Below are positions 27,317-36,478 of a stretch of 64,000 nt of DNA, piece by piece. Under the pieces are notes generated by a model. It made no database searches. It saw only the letters and a program-made list of their open reading frames with translations, and was not told the DNA's origin. A program made the translations under genes and the position numbers. The stretch is from Halocatena salina. Its GTDB lineage: Archaea > Halobacteriota > Halobacteria > Halobacteriales > Haloarculaceae. Each line of letters opens with the position of its first letter. Position 1 is the stretch's first letter. The DNA is taken from assembly GCF_023115355.1 (NCBI RefSeq), contig NZ_CP096019.1, forward strand, positions 1,612,001-1,676,000, written 5' to 3'.

Positions 27317-28381
27317 GTGCAGACGTCCGAATTCACGTTCGAGCTTCGCGTTTGTCAATGGGCCGAGCGCCACTGGCCGCCCACCAGCGACGGTAGCGAC
27401 GAGCGTGTGCTCATCGCCCGCCAGCTCGGCACGAAACACCGTCGATGGGACACCATCGTGGTCGAGACCGATCGTCATCGGCTCGCCGAACGGGCACGGT
27501 TCGGGACCCACCGACTCGACGCTGATCTGTTAGGTGTGGTTCGGAACGCGCCGCCGGAGTGGGCGTACTACCGCGATGTGCTCCCCCATCCGGGTTACCC
27601 GTGGCGATACGTTCGGGACGCGATCCACACCGCCGAGGATCGGGGCATCCTCGATACGAGACGACGGGGAAACCGCATCGAGATCCGACGGAAGTGGGAG
27701 TATCCCGATTGGGTCGACCGGATCGTAGCGATCGAGAACAAGCCTGATCTCGACGCGAGTGCCGCCCAAGCGCTCACCGACCAGCTTCAGCGCGACGTTG
27801 CACTCGCCCTCGCTGATGAGGTGTGGGTCGCAACCCGGGCGACCGGGGAGACGGTCGAACCGGCGTTGCTTGAACGACTCCCTGTCGAGACCGGAATCCT
27901 CACCGTGACGACCGGCGGCGATCGGGCCTCGACAGGACGAACCGACGCCCGCGTGGTGTGGCATCCCAGATCGCTCGATCGAACGGCTGTCGGAACCCGC
28001 ATTCTCGAACGGGCCACGGACGGGGAGTCCGACCTGTCGGTGGCGCGATTCGAGTACGCTGATCCGGAGTGGAAAGCCACCAAACGACTCGAAATCGCAG
28101 AACGAGCCTACGAGCGCGGGTGGCGTTCGTACGTCGATTCGATGCGTCCGGACTGTCGGTGGTTCTCGCTCCGGTCGGTCGACGGCGACGTGCTCCCGTG
28201 GTGTGGCGCCAACGCGTGTTCACAGTCGTCCGCGGAGTGTTCCGGACGCTGTTCGTCCTTCGAACCGGAGCCACCCAACTGGCGGACCCGCGGCTGGCCG
28301 ATCGACGGTGGTCCGGGTGCCGCCCTCAAGCGGTTACTCGCCGATCAGCGACGCCGTCACCGCATCGATCACGAGGAGTGA
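27317..28381 (+). CDS. DUF5787-like haloarchaeal protein, possible PD-(D/E)XK fold
   Basis: The 354-residue protein looks like DUF5787, a Halobacteria family without known function. An N-terminal acidic helix (FTFELRVCQWAE) is followed by RRWDTIVVE with Asp45 and Glu50, then a winged-helix-like insert (about 80-128: YVRDAIHTAEDRGILDTRRR), then RIVAIENKPDL with Glu140 and Lys142 and a Q-bearing helix (LTDQLQRDVALA). This order resembles a PD-(D/E)XK nuclease core interrupted by a winged helix. The C-terminus has a Cys cluster (CGANACSQSSAECSGRC) likely to bind zinc. Start GTG at 27317 fits the family. Confidence 0.75.
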   Translation: MQTSEFTFELRVCQWAERHWPPTSDGSDERVLIARQLGTKHRRWDTIVVETDRHRLAERARFGTHRLDADLLGVVRNAPPEWAYYRDVLPHPGYPWRYVRDAIHTAEDRGILDTRRRGNRIEIRRKWEYPDWVDRIVAIENKPDLDASAAQALTDQLQRDVALALADEVWVATRATGETVEPALLERLPVETGILTVTTGGDRASTGRTDARVVWHPRSLDRTAVGTRILERATDGESDLSVARFEYADPEWKATKRLEIAERAYERGWRSYVDSMRPDCRWFSLRSVDGDVLPWCGANACSQSSAECSGRCSSFEPEPPNWRTRGWPIDGGPGAALKRLLADQRRRHRIDHEE

Positions 28382-28403
28382 TCTCGGTGTCGTTGCCAAC
28401 ACG

Positions 28404-28874
28404 TTAGTCGATTACGTCGACGGTGATCTCCTCGCGCTCGACGGCAAGTCGGAACGTCGGAACGGTCGTCTGTACCACCTCAACGACACCCCGATCCTGA
28501 AGCTTCCGGAGGCTGGAGCGGACTTCGTCTGCTGTCGGATCCAACCCCGTCTCTCGAACCGTATGGAGCACCGAAACGACGCTTTCCGGCTTCTCATCGG
28601 GACCCGCAATGACATCGATGATCTGCGCTTGTCGTGGCGGGACGCTGAGCGTCGTCTCGTCGGTATCGACCCCGACCAGTTCGGCTGCTTCCGGCGTCGC
28701 GCGAATCAAACTGTTCTCGTCTCGGTAGTAGTACTCTTTGAGCTCCGATTCGAGATACTGGTGAATCTCGCTCCCGCTGTCAATCCCCCAGCGTTCCTGA
28801 AGCTCTTTGTTCTTCGTCGGCTGTAGTTCCACTACGTCCGCGAGCCGTTCTTTCGCTTCCTCTGAGAGTGTCAC
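28404..28874 (-). CDS. DUF5797-like haloarchaeal protein with winged-helix features
   Basis: This 156-residue protein begins MTLSEEAKERLADVVELQPT and continues KNKELQERWGIDSGSEIHQY, which I recognise as DUF5797, conserved in Halobacteria. The N-terminal half reads as a winged helix (YYRDENSLIRATPEAAELV) and a second helix-wing unit follows (SLRKLQDRGVVEVVQTTV). It may be a DNA-binding protein. It converges with the DUF5787-like gene, leaving only 22 bp between stops. Confidence 0.82.
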   Translation of the reverse strand: MTLSEEAKERLADVVELQPTKNKELQERWGIDSGSEIHQYLESELKEYYYRDENSLIRATPEAAELVGVDTDETTLSVPPRQAQIIDVIAGPDEKPESVVSVLHTVRETGLDPTADEVRSSLRKLQDRGVVEVVQTTVPTFRLAVEREEITVDVID

Positions 28875-28972
28875 TACCCACAGCTACGAGCGTGAGATAC
28901 ATCCTGATTGCGACATCCGACGGTCATGCGGATGCGAATTACAGTCTGGCAGAAAGAAACGAGCGTGGGTTC

Positions 28973-30031
28973 TCAATCGCTGGGTGGTTCGAAGCCCGAC
29001 TCTCCCGACATGTCCGAATCCTCGTCTTCGAACGAGGCGGATCGGCGGGCCTCCCGCATCCAGTCAGCGATGTTGTCCGCGATGTAATCCTTCGAACCGA
29101 GTGCGCCACCGACGCCGGCAGCGATGATGAACGCGAGTGCAAGCGAACCGAACAACGCAGTCATTGCGATGACGAACAGCGTGTTCAAGATCGATGCGTT
29201 GAAACCCGCGGTCTGTAACGCCATCGTGATCACGAGGTAGTACACGATCGCTTTCACCCCGAGACCGACGTAGTCGGTCAGCCGTTTCCGGTCCGTCTCT
29301 GCGATCTGCGTTCCGAGCCAATCACCGAGCCAGATCCCGGCCAACAGCACTGCTGCCCCGCCGATGAGCTGGGGAATGTACACCGTGATGGTGTTCAGTA
29401 AGTTCGAAAGGATCGTGATGTTGAGGGTGTCCGCAGCTGCCAGCAACGCGATGAAGTACACGTACAGCGCCACGACCTGCCCGATAAGACCACCGATACC
29501 CCGCCGACCAGTGATCCGTTCGAGTGGCGTTCCTTCGAGGTGGAGATCGAATCCGAAGCCGCTGATGAGATCCGCGATGATGTCCTCGAGGATACGTCCT
29601 ACGACTAACCCGAGCAGAAGGATCAACACAGCGCCAAAGATGGCCGGAAGATACGTACCGACGTCCGAGAGCAACTCCGTGAGCATCGGGATAGCAAGGA
29701 TCTCCGCGGCGGCTAACACGGCGATGAAATACACGTAGTATTTCACCAGCTTCCCTAGACCACGCGAAAGTCCAACCCCTTTTCCATCGTCAGTATCGCC
29801 CCGCCCGTCGTCCTCCCCACTTGGAACGAACCGCCCGATATCCGCTTTTTTGAGCACCATCGTCACGATCCGGCCCAACAGACGGCCAACGATCCATCCC
29901 ACGAGTAGTACGATGAGTGCCCCAACCAATTGAGGGATGTATGATATTATTTGGGATATTATATCTCCGAGAACATTTCTATCTTGTAATTGGAACATTT
30001 CTTTTGTTATGTATTGTGTGCTTGATGTCAT
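28973..30031 (-). CDS. Membrane protein with MscS-like TM-helix repeats
   Basis: The 352-residue protein contains repeated TM units of the 'conserved TM helix' family found beside MscS channels: IPQLVGALIVLLVGWIVGRL near residue 32, YLPAIFGAVLILLLGLVVGR near 130 and YIPQLIGGAAVLLAGIWLGD near 225, each followed by an amphipathic helix. The C-terminal tail is acidic and soluble (DSDMSGESGFEPPSD). No MscS beta domain is present, so it may be a pore-forming relative or scaffold. The ATG at 30031 trims 35 non-membrane codons. Confidence 0.85.
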   Translation of the reverse strand: MTSSTQYITKEMFQLQDRNVLGDIISQIISYIPQLVGALIVLLVGWIVGRLLGRIVTMVLKKADIGRFVPSGEDDGRGDTDDGKGVGLSRGLGKLVKYYVYFIAVLAAAEILAIPMLTELLSDVGTYLPAIFGAVLILLLGLVVGRILEDIIADLISGFGFDLHLEGTPLERITGRRGIGGLIGQVVALYVYFIALLAAADTLNITILSNLLNTITVYIPQLIGGAAVLLAGIWLGDWLGTQIAETDRKRLTDYVGLGVKAIVYYLVITMALQTAGFNASILNTLFVIAMTALFGSLALAFIIAAGVGGALGSKDYIADNIADWMREARRSASFEDEDSDMSGESGFEPPSD

Positions 30032-30268
30032 TTTTGGGGATTGTTCGGTGAAATATGATGTCTGATGCGCTTTCTGACGGGATACATCACAGGCTGTGTT
30101 TGACGCTCTCAGTAATGAAAGGTGGTGTTCGTTCATATCGGATGTATGAACAAAATGGATTACTACTACCGTCTGCTAACTATAGTGGTGAAATTATTAT
30201 GCGGCAGGGATCGGCGGGATGGCTAAAAGAGATCCCCGGAGAAAGGAGTACAGCCGGGTAATGTACGC

Positions 30269-31135
30269 TTATAAATTGACGACCGAACCGACGTAAATGA
30301 CGACGACGAGGAAGATCCAGACGGCATCAACGAAGTGCCAGTACATCGAGACGGTGCTGACCGAAATGTGGCGTTCTGAAGAGTACTGGCCGTACAGTGC
30401 CCGAACGAAGACGATTGCCAGTAGGACGCCACCGAGCGTGACGTGGATACCGTGGAGTCCTGTGAGACCGAAGAAGGCGCTAGCGAAGACGCCTTCGGTG
30501 AGCGTGAACCCTTCGTGGACGATGAACTCGTAGTACTCATACACCTGTCCACCGATGAAGATGATCCCCAGCGCGAGCGTCACTCCGAGCAGCTGGAGGA
30601 ACCGAGATCGATTTCCTCGTAACAAGGAGAGATGTGCGAAATGGAGTGTAATACTGCTTACGACCAGAATGGCCGTATTGCCGAGTACGAGTGCCCCAAG
30701 CAATCCCTCCGGCACGTGTGCGCCCGCCCAATTGCCGCCAGCGCGGACGAAAAAGTAATAGACGAAGCCAGCGCCGAACGTTGCGATTTCACTGCCGAGA
30801 AACAGCAACATACCCATCCGGAGTCCGCGAACGCTCGATTCAGCCACTTCACCGCTCCAAAAGTCAGTGACGAACGCGTGGTACATCCACCCATAGAGAC
30901 CGGCGAGGAAGAGGAACGTACTCGCGATGAATACGGCCGGACCGGCGAGCGGACCGACGAGTGGCTCCTCACCGTTGCCGAGGATGAACAGTCCAGCCCC
31001 TACATAGAGACCGGCTCCACCGAGTGCGGCGATGAACGGCCACCAGCTCGCCTCGCCAAAGCCGCGGGGCCAGTCCTCCGTCGCTGGCAGATGGTGGTGC
31101 TGGTCACCGTGATCGTCCGTTGTCTCCATTGCCAT
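30269..31135 (-). CDS. coxC: Cytochrome c oxidase subunit III
   Basis: The 288-residue protein has seven membrane helices with the CoxIII signatures MLLFLGSEIATFGAGFVYYF and FFGLTGLHGIHVTLGG and the terminal SMYWHFVDAVWIFLVVVIYV. It supports the core of a haem-copper oxidase. The N-terminus is His-rich (DDHGDQHHHLPATED). Subunits I and II are not in the window, so the gene is separated from the rest of its complex. Confidence 0.95.
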   Translation of the reverse strand: MAMETTDDHGDQHHHLPATEDWPRGFGEASWWPFIAALGGAGLYVGAGLFILGNGEEPLVGPLAGPAVFIASTFLFLAGLYGWMYHAFVTDFWSGEVAESSVRGLRMGMLLFLGSEIATFGAGFVYYFFVRAGGNWAGAHVPEGLLGALVLGNTAILVVSSITLHFAHLSLLRGNRSRFLQLLGVTLALGIIFIGGQVYEYYEFIVHEGFTLTEGVFASAFFGLTGLHGIHVTLGGVLLAIVFVRALYGQYSSERHISVSTVSMYWHFVDAVWIFLVVVIYVGSVVNL

Positions 31136-31645
31136 ATCCCCGCTTGCAACCGCGACGGCAAAAAGCCTCCCAAACGCTGGCTACCCGGGACCCAGAGCCG
31201 AAACAGTTCGATCGGGGCGTCGAGATCTGCCGCTCATTCCAGTTCCGTCGAGCACCCGAAGCACAACCCGATCATCGATGGATGAATAATAGATAATAGG
31301 TAAGAACTCCACTAAACCAATAGCCCAGGGAGGGGCACCAACCTCCTGAACCACTGACCATGAACCGCTGAATGCACGAAGTAGACAACGCGGGGCAAGG
31401 TCCGTTTCGACCTTTCTACCCACTAGCGTGTGTCATTGTGATCTGATCTGGCTGATCTGACCTGGAATGTTCCTCCCGGAGCGCTCACGCGCTTCATCAC
31501 ATATTCATCACCTCCATGGATAAAAATATTGCTATTATTGATAATATAAAGATAAATGATTGTGATACGTAGCTGGTAAGCAATCAGCATTCAGATGGTA
31601 CTGGCGCGTAGCGGTGGCCGGATTCCGATCAGTCGAGAAGGTGTG
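31136..31645. other. Intergenic region between coxC and gltB
   Basis: 510 bp without a convincing gene. A minus-strand frame at 31181-31423 is Arg/Gly-rich and not family-like. 31500-31565 is strongly AT-rich. No tRNA-like fold was seen. On the minus strand it holds the coxC promoter and the gltB 3' end. Confidence 0.5.
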
Positions 31646-34600
31646 TCAGTCGGCTCCGCCCCAAAGAGCAGTCGAATCACTGACAGAAGGCGATGAGATT
31701 TCGGGGAGATCGCGTCTCACGTCCTCGCTTTCCCGTTCGGTGATGATGTCGGCGTACGCGTCGGGCATCACCTTCACGAAGTGGGCCAGTTCCTCGTCCC
31801 AGTGTTCGAGGATGTACTGACCCCGATCGCTGTCGGTGTAGATGACGTGGTTTTCGATCAGACGGCGCAACATTTTCTCGTCTTTGGGATCGAGATCGCG
31901 CGTCGTCGAGATCATACCGTGGTTGGCGCGATCCTCGAAATCGCCGTCGCGGTCGAGGACGTACGCGACTCCACCGGACATTCCAGCAGCGAAGTTCCGG
32001 CCGGTCTCTCCGAGGACGGCGACGACGCCACCAGTCATGTACTCACAGCCGTGGTCGCCGACGCTTTCGACGACGGCTTTCACGCCGGAGTTGCGCACGG
32101 CAAACCGTTCACCGGCCATACCGTTGACGTACAGCTCGCCGTCTGTCGCACCGTACAACGCGACGTTGCCGATGAGGATGTTGTCCTCGGGTTCGTAGGG
32201 GGCTTCCTCGGGCGTTCTGACAAGGAGTTTCCCACCGGAAAGTCCCTTGCCGACGTAGTCGTTTGCCGTTCCGGTGAGTGACATCGTCACGCCCGATGTG
32301 AGAAACGCACCGAAGCTCTGCCCCGCAACGCCGTCGAAATCGACCGTAATGGTGTCATCGGGCAATCCATCGCTGCCGTACTCCTTCGAGATGCGATTAG
32401 AAAGCATCGCACCCACCGCGCGGTGGGTATTATCAATGTCGGCGTCGATTGACACCGGCTCTTCCCGGTCGAACGCGGGGGCAGCCTCGGCGATGAGATC
32501 GTGATCGAGTGCCGTATCGACGTCGTGAGACTGCTCGACCGATTTCGTTCGGGCACCCTCTGCGGGCGCGAGCACAGCCGAGAGATCGAGCTGCTCGGCC
32601 TTTTCGTGGGTAATGTCCTCGCGCTGGGTGAGACACTCCACGCGGCCGACCATCTCCTCGACAGAACGGAAGCCGAGTTCGGCCATGATCTCACGGAGTT
32701 CCTCGGCGATGAACGTCATGTAGTTGATGACGTGCTGGGGTTGCCCCGGGAATCGCTTTCGCAGTTCCTCATCTTGGGTAGCGACACCGACCGGACAGGT
32801 GTTCTCGTGACATTGGCGTGCCATCACACAGCCCGACGTGACGAGGCTCGCCGTTCCGAACACGTACTCTTCGCCCCCGAGCAACGCGGCAACCGCGACG
32901 TCTCGACCGGTTTTCATACCCCCATCGACGGTGACCCTGATGCGCGAACGGAGATCCGTGTGCCGGAGCATCTGGTTTGCTTCTGCGAGTCCGAGTTCCC
33001 ACGGCAGGCCAGCGTTTTTGATCGACGTTTTGGGTGACGCACCGGTCCCCCCCGAGTGGCCGGAGATATGAACCACGTCGGCGTTGGCCTTGGCCACACC
33101 AGCGGCGATGGTTCCGATCCCTGCTTCCGAGACGAGTTTCACGTTGATATCCGCCTCAGGATTGGCCGTTTTGAGGTCGTGGATCAACTGTTTGAGATCC
33201 TCGATAGAGTAGATATCGTGTAGCGGCGGGGGTGAGATGAGCCCGACGCCCGGCGTCGAACACCTGACGTTGGCGATCATCTCGTTGACTTTTTGGCCGG
33301 GAAGGTGTCCTCCCTCACCGGGTTTCGATCCCTGTGCCATTTTGATCTGGAGTTCCTCCGCCGAAGCGAGATACTGACTCGTCACGCCGAACCGTCCGGA
33401 AGCCACCTGCTTGACGTTGCACTCCCGTTCGGTGTCGAACCGTTCGGGTGGCTCCCCGCCTTCGCCGGTGTTCGATTTCCCGCCCAACCGATTCATCGCG
33501 ATGGCGTTGTTCTCGTGGGCTTCTGGCGAGAGCGACCCGAGACTCATCGCCGCGGTCGAGAACCGAGTGACGATCTCCGAAACCGGCTCCACCTCCTCGA
33601 TCGGAACGGGATCGCGCTCTGCGTCGAACGCCAACAGCCCACGGAGTGTTTGGAGACGTTCGTTCTGGTCGTTGATCTGCTCGGCGAACTCCCGGTACTG
33701 TTCGTAATCGCCTTGTCTAACAGCTTTCTGGAGCGTCCCGACTGTCTGAGGATTCCATTGGTGGAACACGCCGTCTGATCGGTTCTCGAAGACGCCTTGT
33801 CGTTCGATGTCGGGATCCGTATCGGCGGAGAACGCGTTCGCGTGTCGCCGTCGAAGGTCGGCTTCGAGTTCGGAGAGACCGATGCCACCCGTTCTGGCCG
33901 TCGTTCCCTCGAAATACTCCGCGACGAACGAGGAATCTAATCCGACCGCCTCGAAGATCTGTGCCCCCCGGTAGCTCTCGACGGTCGAGATACCCATTTT
34001 TGCCATCGTCTTCAACAGGCCGTCTTCGAGCGCACCGAGATACGCGTCGATCGCTGTCTCGGTGTCGGCTCCGTCCGGTCCAGCGACGATCTCCTCGATC
34101 GTCTGGAACGCGAGGTACGGGTTGACCGCGCCCGCGCCGTAGCCGATGAGCGTCGCCATCTGATGGACGGTGCGCGGATCGCCGGATTCGACGACCAGAC
34201 CGACGCGGTTGCGCTGACCCGTCCGGACCAGATGATGGTGGACGCCGGCCGTAGCGAGCAGGCTCGGAATCGGCAGCCGCTCCGGACTGACAGTGCGGTC
34301 GGACAACACGAGCACATCGTGATCGTCCGCGAGTTCTGCGGCCTGCGATCGCACGTTCTCCATCGCCGTTTCGAGATTCCCCGTTCGGGGATACGTGATA
34401 TCGACGACGGCGCTGGAGAGCTGTCCGTCGAGGTTGGTGATCGTCGACAGCTCCTCGTCGGTGAGAAACGGCGACTCGAGCACGAGCTGGCGGGCGTGAG
34501 CCGGAGATTCTTCAAGTAGATTGCGCTGATTTCCGAGCCGACACTCCATCGACGTGACGAGTTCCTCGCGGATATAATCCAGCGGCGGGTTCGTCACCTG

Positions 34601-36229
34601 CGCGAACAGCTGTTTGAAATACGACGCCAGTGGTCGATTGTGCTCGCTGAGTACTGGGAGCGGTGTGTCGTCGCCCATCGATCCGACTGGATCCGATCCA
34701 TCGCGGGCCATCGGTTCGATCAGATGGTCGAGTTCGTCGTGCGTGTAGCCGTACAGTGCCTGCTGGGAGCGAAGTTCCTCGACCGGATCGCGGACGTCCG
34801 TCCGTTCGTCTGCGATCGCTTCGAGTCGAAGCTGTTCGTTCTCGACCCACTGGCCGTACTTCCCGTCGAGAAGCTCCTCGAACACCGCGTCGTCGGGGAC
34901 GATCTGTCCCTCTTCGGGATCGGCAAGAAACAGCTGCCCGGGCTGGAGGCGCCCTCGTTCACGGATGTTGCTCGCGTCGTGTTGGTCGTCGAGCACTCCG
35001 ACTTCGCTGGCCATGAGTAGCGTGTCGTCTTCGAGCACGTCGTACCGACACGGCCTGAGACCGTTGCGATCGAGCACCGCCCCGACGCGCTCGCCGTCAG
35101 TCGCGGCGACCAAGGCGGGACCATCCCACGGCTCGATGAGCGAGGCATGAAAGTCGTACCAGTCCTTGCGGCGCTGTTCGACGCCGGTCGCTTCACCCCG
35201 CCACGCTTCCGGGATCAACATTCGGAGTGCGTGTGGGAGGTCCCGCCCGGTCTTCATGAGGAGTTCGAGCGCGTTGTCGACGCTTGCAGTGTCGGACTGG
35301 TCCTCTTCGTTGATGATCGGTTTCAGCGCGTCGAGATCCGTTCGCGGCCCGTCGCTGTCGTCGTTCACGGTGCCCGAGGAACGGAGTTCCTCGCTGAACG
35401 CCTCGTGTGCGAGATCGTTCTCCCGCGCACGCATCCAATTGATGTTTCCTTGGATGGTGTTGAACTCGCCGTTGTGGATCACCGTTCGGTAGGGATGAGC
35501 GAGGTGCCACGCGCCGAGCGTATTCGTCGAAAACCGCGCGTGCACCATCGCAAACGTCGATTCGAGTCGGTCATCACGGAGATCTGGATAGTAGTCAGCG
35601 AGCTGTTCGGCCGTGAGTAGCCCCTTGTATACGAGCGTCTTCCGGTCGAGCGAGCAGATGTAAAACCGACCAGTGTCGTCCAGTCGCTTCGTCTTGATTT
35701 CGTTTTCGACCGCACGACGCCCGACGTACAGCCGACGATCGAACGTTTCGGCGTCACAATCGTCGGTCGGCGCGACGACGACTTGCTGGACGTCGGGCTC
35801 TCCCTCAAGCGCGGTTCGTCCGAGATCCTCATTGTCGGTGGGTACGTCGCGCCATCCCAGTACGGAAACCCCGTTGCGCTTCAGTACCTCGGTCATCGTC
35901 TCTTTCAGCCGCCGAGCGACAGCCGTTTCCTGTGGCAAGAAGATCGATCCGACAGCGTACAGCTCGGGAAGCGAGAAATCGAGTTCGGTGGCGAAAAAAT
36001 CGTGCGGGAGCTGTAACAAGATGCCAGCACCGTCTCCAGTGGTTTCCTCTGCGCCCGTCGTCCCTCGGTGTTCGAGGTTAGCGAGCAGTTCGAGCCCGTC
36101 AGAAACCGGCTGGTGGGTCCGCTCACCGTCGAGATCCATGACGACACCGACACCACAGCTCGCACGGGTGTCTGCTGGGTCCGCGAGCCCGGCACCGCCC
36201 GCGAACGTGGGTGTTTGTCTCTCAGTCAT
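31646..36229 (-). CDS. gltB: Glutamate synthase, large subunit
   Basis: GltB makes two glutamates from glutamine and 2-oxoglutarate. The 1527-residue protein has an N-terminal class II amidotransferase domain whose nucleophile is probably Cys25 (RASCGVGVV), exposed after loss of a 24-residue propeptide. It continues with the central domain, the FMN domain (SGHSGGTGASP, NTCPVGVATQDEELRKRFPG) and the C-terminal GXGXG beta helix (SLTGTANDYVGKGLSGGKLL). No small NADPH subunit lies nearby, so ferredoxin may be the electron donor. The ATG at 36229 is the family start. Confidence 0.95.
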   Translation of the reverse strand: MTERQTPTFAGGAGLADPADTRASCGVGVVMDLDGERTHQPVSDGLELLANLEHRGTTGAEETTGDGAGILLQLPHDFFATELDFSLPELYAVGSIFLPQETAVARRLKETMTEVLKRNGVSVLGWRDVPTDNEDLGRTALEGEPDVQQVVVAPTDDCDAETFDRRLYVGRRAVENEIKTKRLDDTGRFYICSLDRKTLVYKGLLTAEQLADYYPDLRDDRLESTFAMVHARFSTNTLGAWHLAHPYRTVIHNGEFNTIQGNINWMRARENDLAHEAFSEELRSSGTVNDDSDGPRTDLDALKPIINEEDQSDTASVDNALELLMKTGRDLPHALRMLIPEAWRGEATGVEQRRKDWYDFHASLIEPWDGPALVAATDGERVGAVLDRNGLRPCRYDVLEDDTLLMASEVGVLDDQHDASNIRERGRLQPGQLFLADPEEGQIVPDDAVFEELLDGKYGQWVENEQLRLEAIADERTDVRDPVEELRSQQALYGYTHDELDHLIEPMARDGSDPVGSMGDDTPLPVLSEHNRPLASYFKQLFAQVTNPPLDYIREELVTSMECRLGNQRNLLEESPAHARQLVLESPFLTDEELSTITNLDGQLSSAVVDITYPRTGNLETAMENVRSQAAELADDHDVLVLSDRTVSPERLPIPSLLATAGVHHHLVRTGQRNRVGLVVESGDPRTVHQMATLIGYGAGAVNPYLAFQTIEEIVAGPDGADTETAIDAYLGALEDGLLKTMAKMGISTVESYRGAQIFEAVGLDSSFVAEYFEGTTARTGGIGLSELEADLRRRHANAFSADTDPDIERQGVFENRSDGVFHQWNPQTVGTLQKAVRQGDYEQYREFAEQINDQNERLQTLRGLLAFDAERDPVPIEEVEPVSEIVTRFSTAAMSLGSLSPEAHENNAIAMNRLGGKSNTGEGGEPPERFDTERECNVKQVASGRFGVTSQYLASAEELQIKMAQGSKPGEGGHLPGQKVNEMIANVRCSTPGVGLISPPPLHDIYSIEDLKQLIHDLKTANPEADINVKLVSEAGIGTIAAGVAKANADVVHISGHSGGTGASPKTSIKNAGLPWELGLAEANQMLRHTDLRSRIRVTVDGGMKTGRDVAVAALLGGEEYVFGTASLVTSGCVMARQCHENTCPVGVATQDEELRKRFPGQPQHVINYMTFIAEELREIMAELGFRSVEEMVGRVECLTQREDITHEKAEQLDLSAVLAPAEGARTKSVEQSHDVDTALDHDLIAEAAPAFDREEPVSIDADIDNTHRAVGAMLSNRISKEYGSDGLPDDTITVDFDGVAGQSFGAFLTSGVTMSLTGTANDYVGKGLSGGKLLVRTPEEAPYEPEDNILIGNVALYGATDGELYVNGMAGERFAVRNSGVKAVVESVGDHGCEYMTGGVVAVLGETGRNFAAGMSGGVAYVLDRDGDFEDRANHGMISTTRDLDPKDEKMLRRLIENHVIYTDSDRGQYILEHWDEELAHFVKVMPDAYADIITERESEDVRRDLPEISSPSVSDSTALWGGAD

Positions 36230-36478
36230 ACCGCTAGCTGTCCGATAGATTCTTAAGACATTTCTCCTCAAGGGGTAAGGGCATGTTCAAGTCAAATAAG
36301 GTCATATATACGTGGGTTCGTTTGTCCAATTCGAAGGGTCATCAGTCCGCCCTCATGCACACATGCTTCAGCCTTTGCTAGCAGAACGGTGATATCCTCC
36401 TCCATGAGAAATAGTGATCGACGAGACACTCCTCCATCTCGGTGGGACCACGAACGCCGGCGTCGCTGTGGGCGACGA

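Noticed and set aside
31181-31423. 80-codon minus-strand frame upstream of coxC
   Set aside because: Arg/Gly-rich with no acidic bias, start context or family resemblance.
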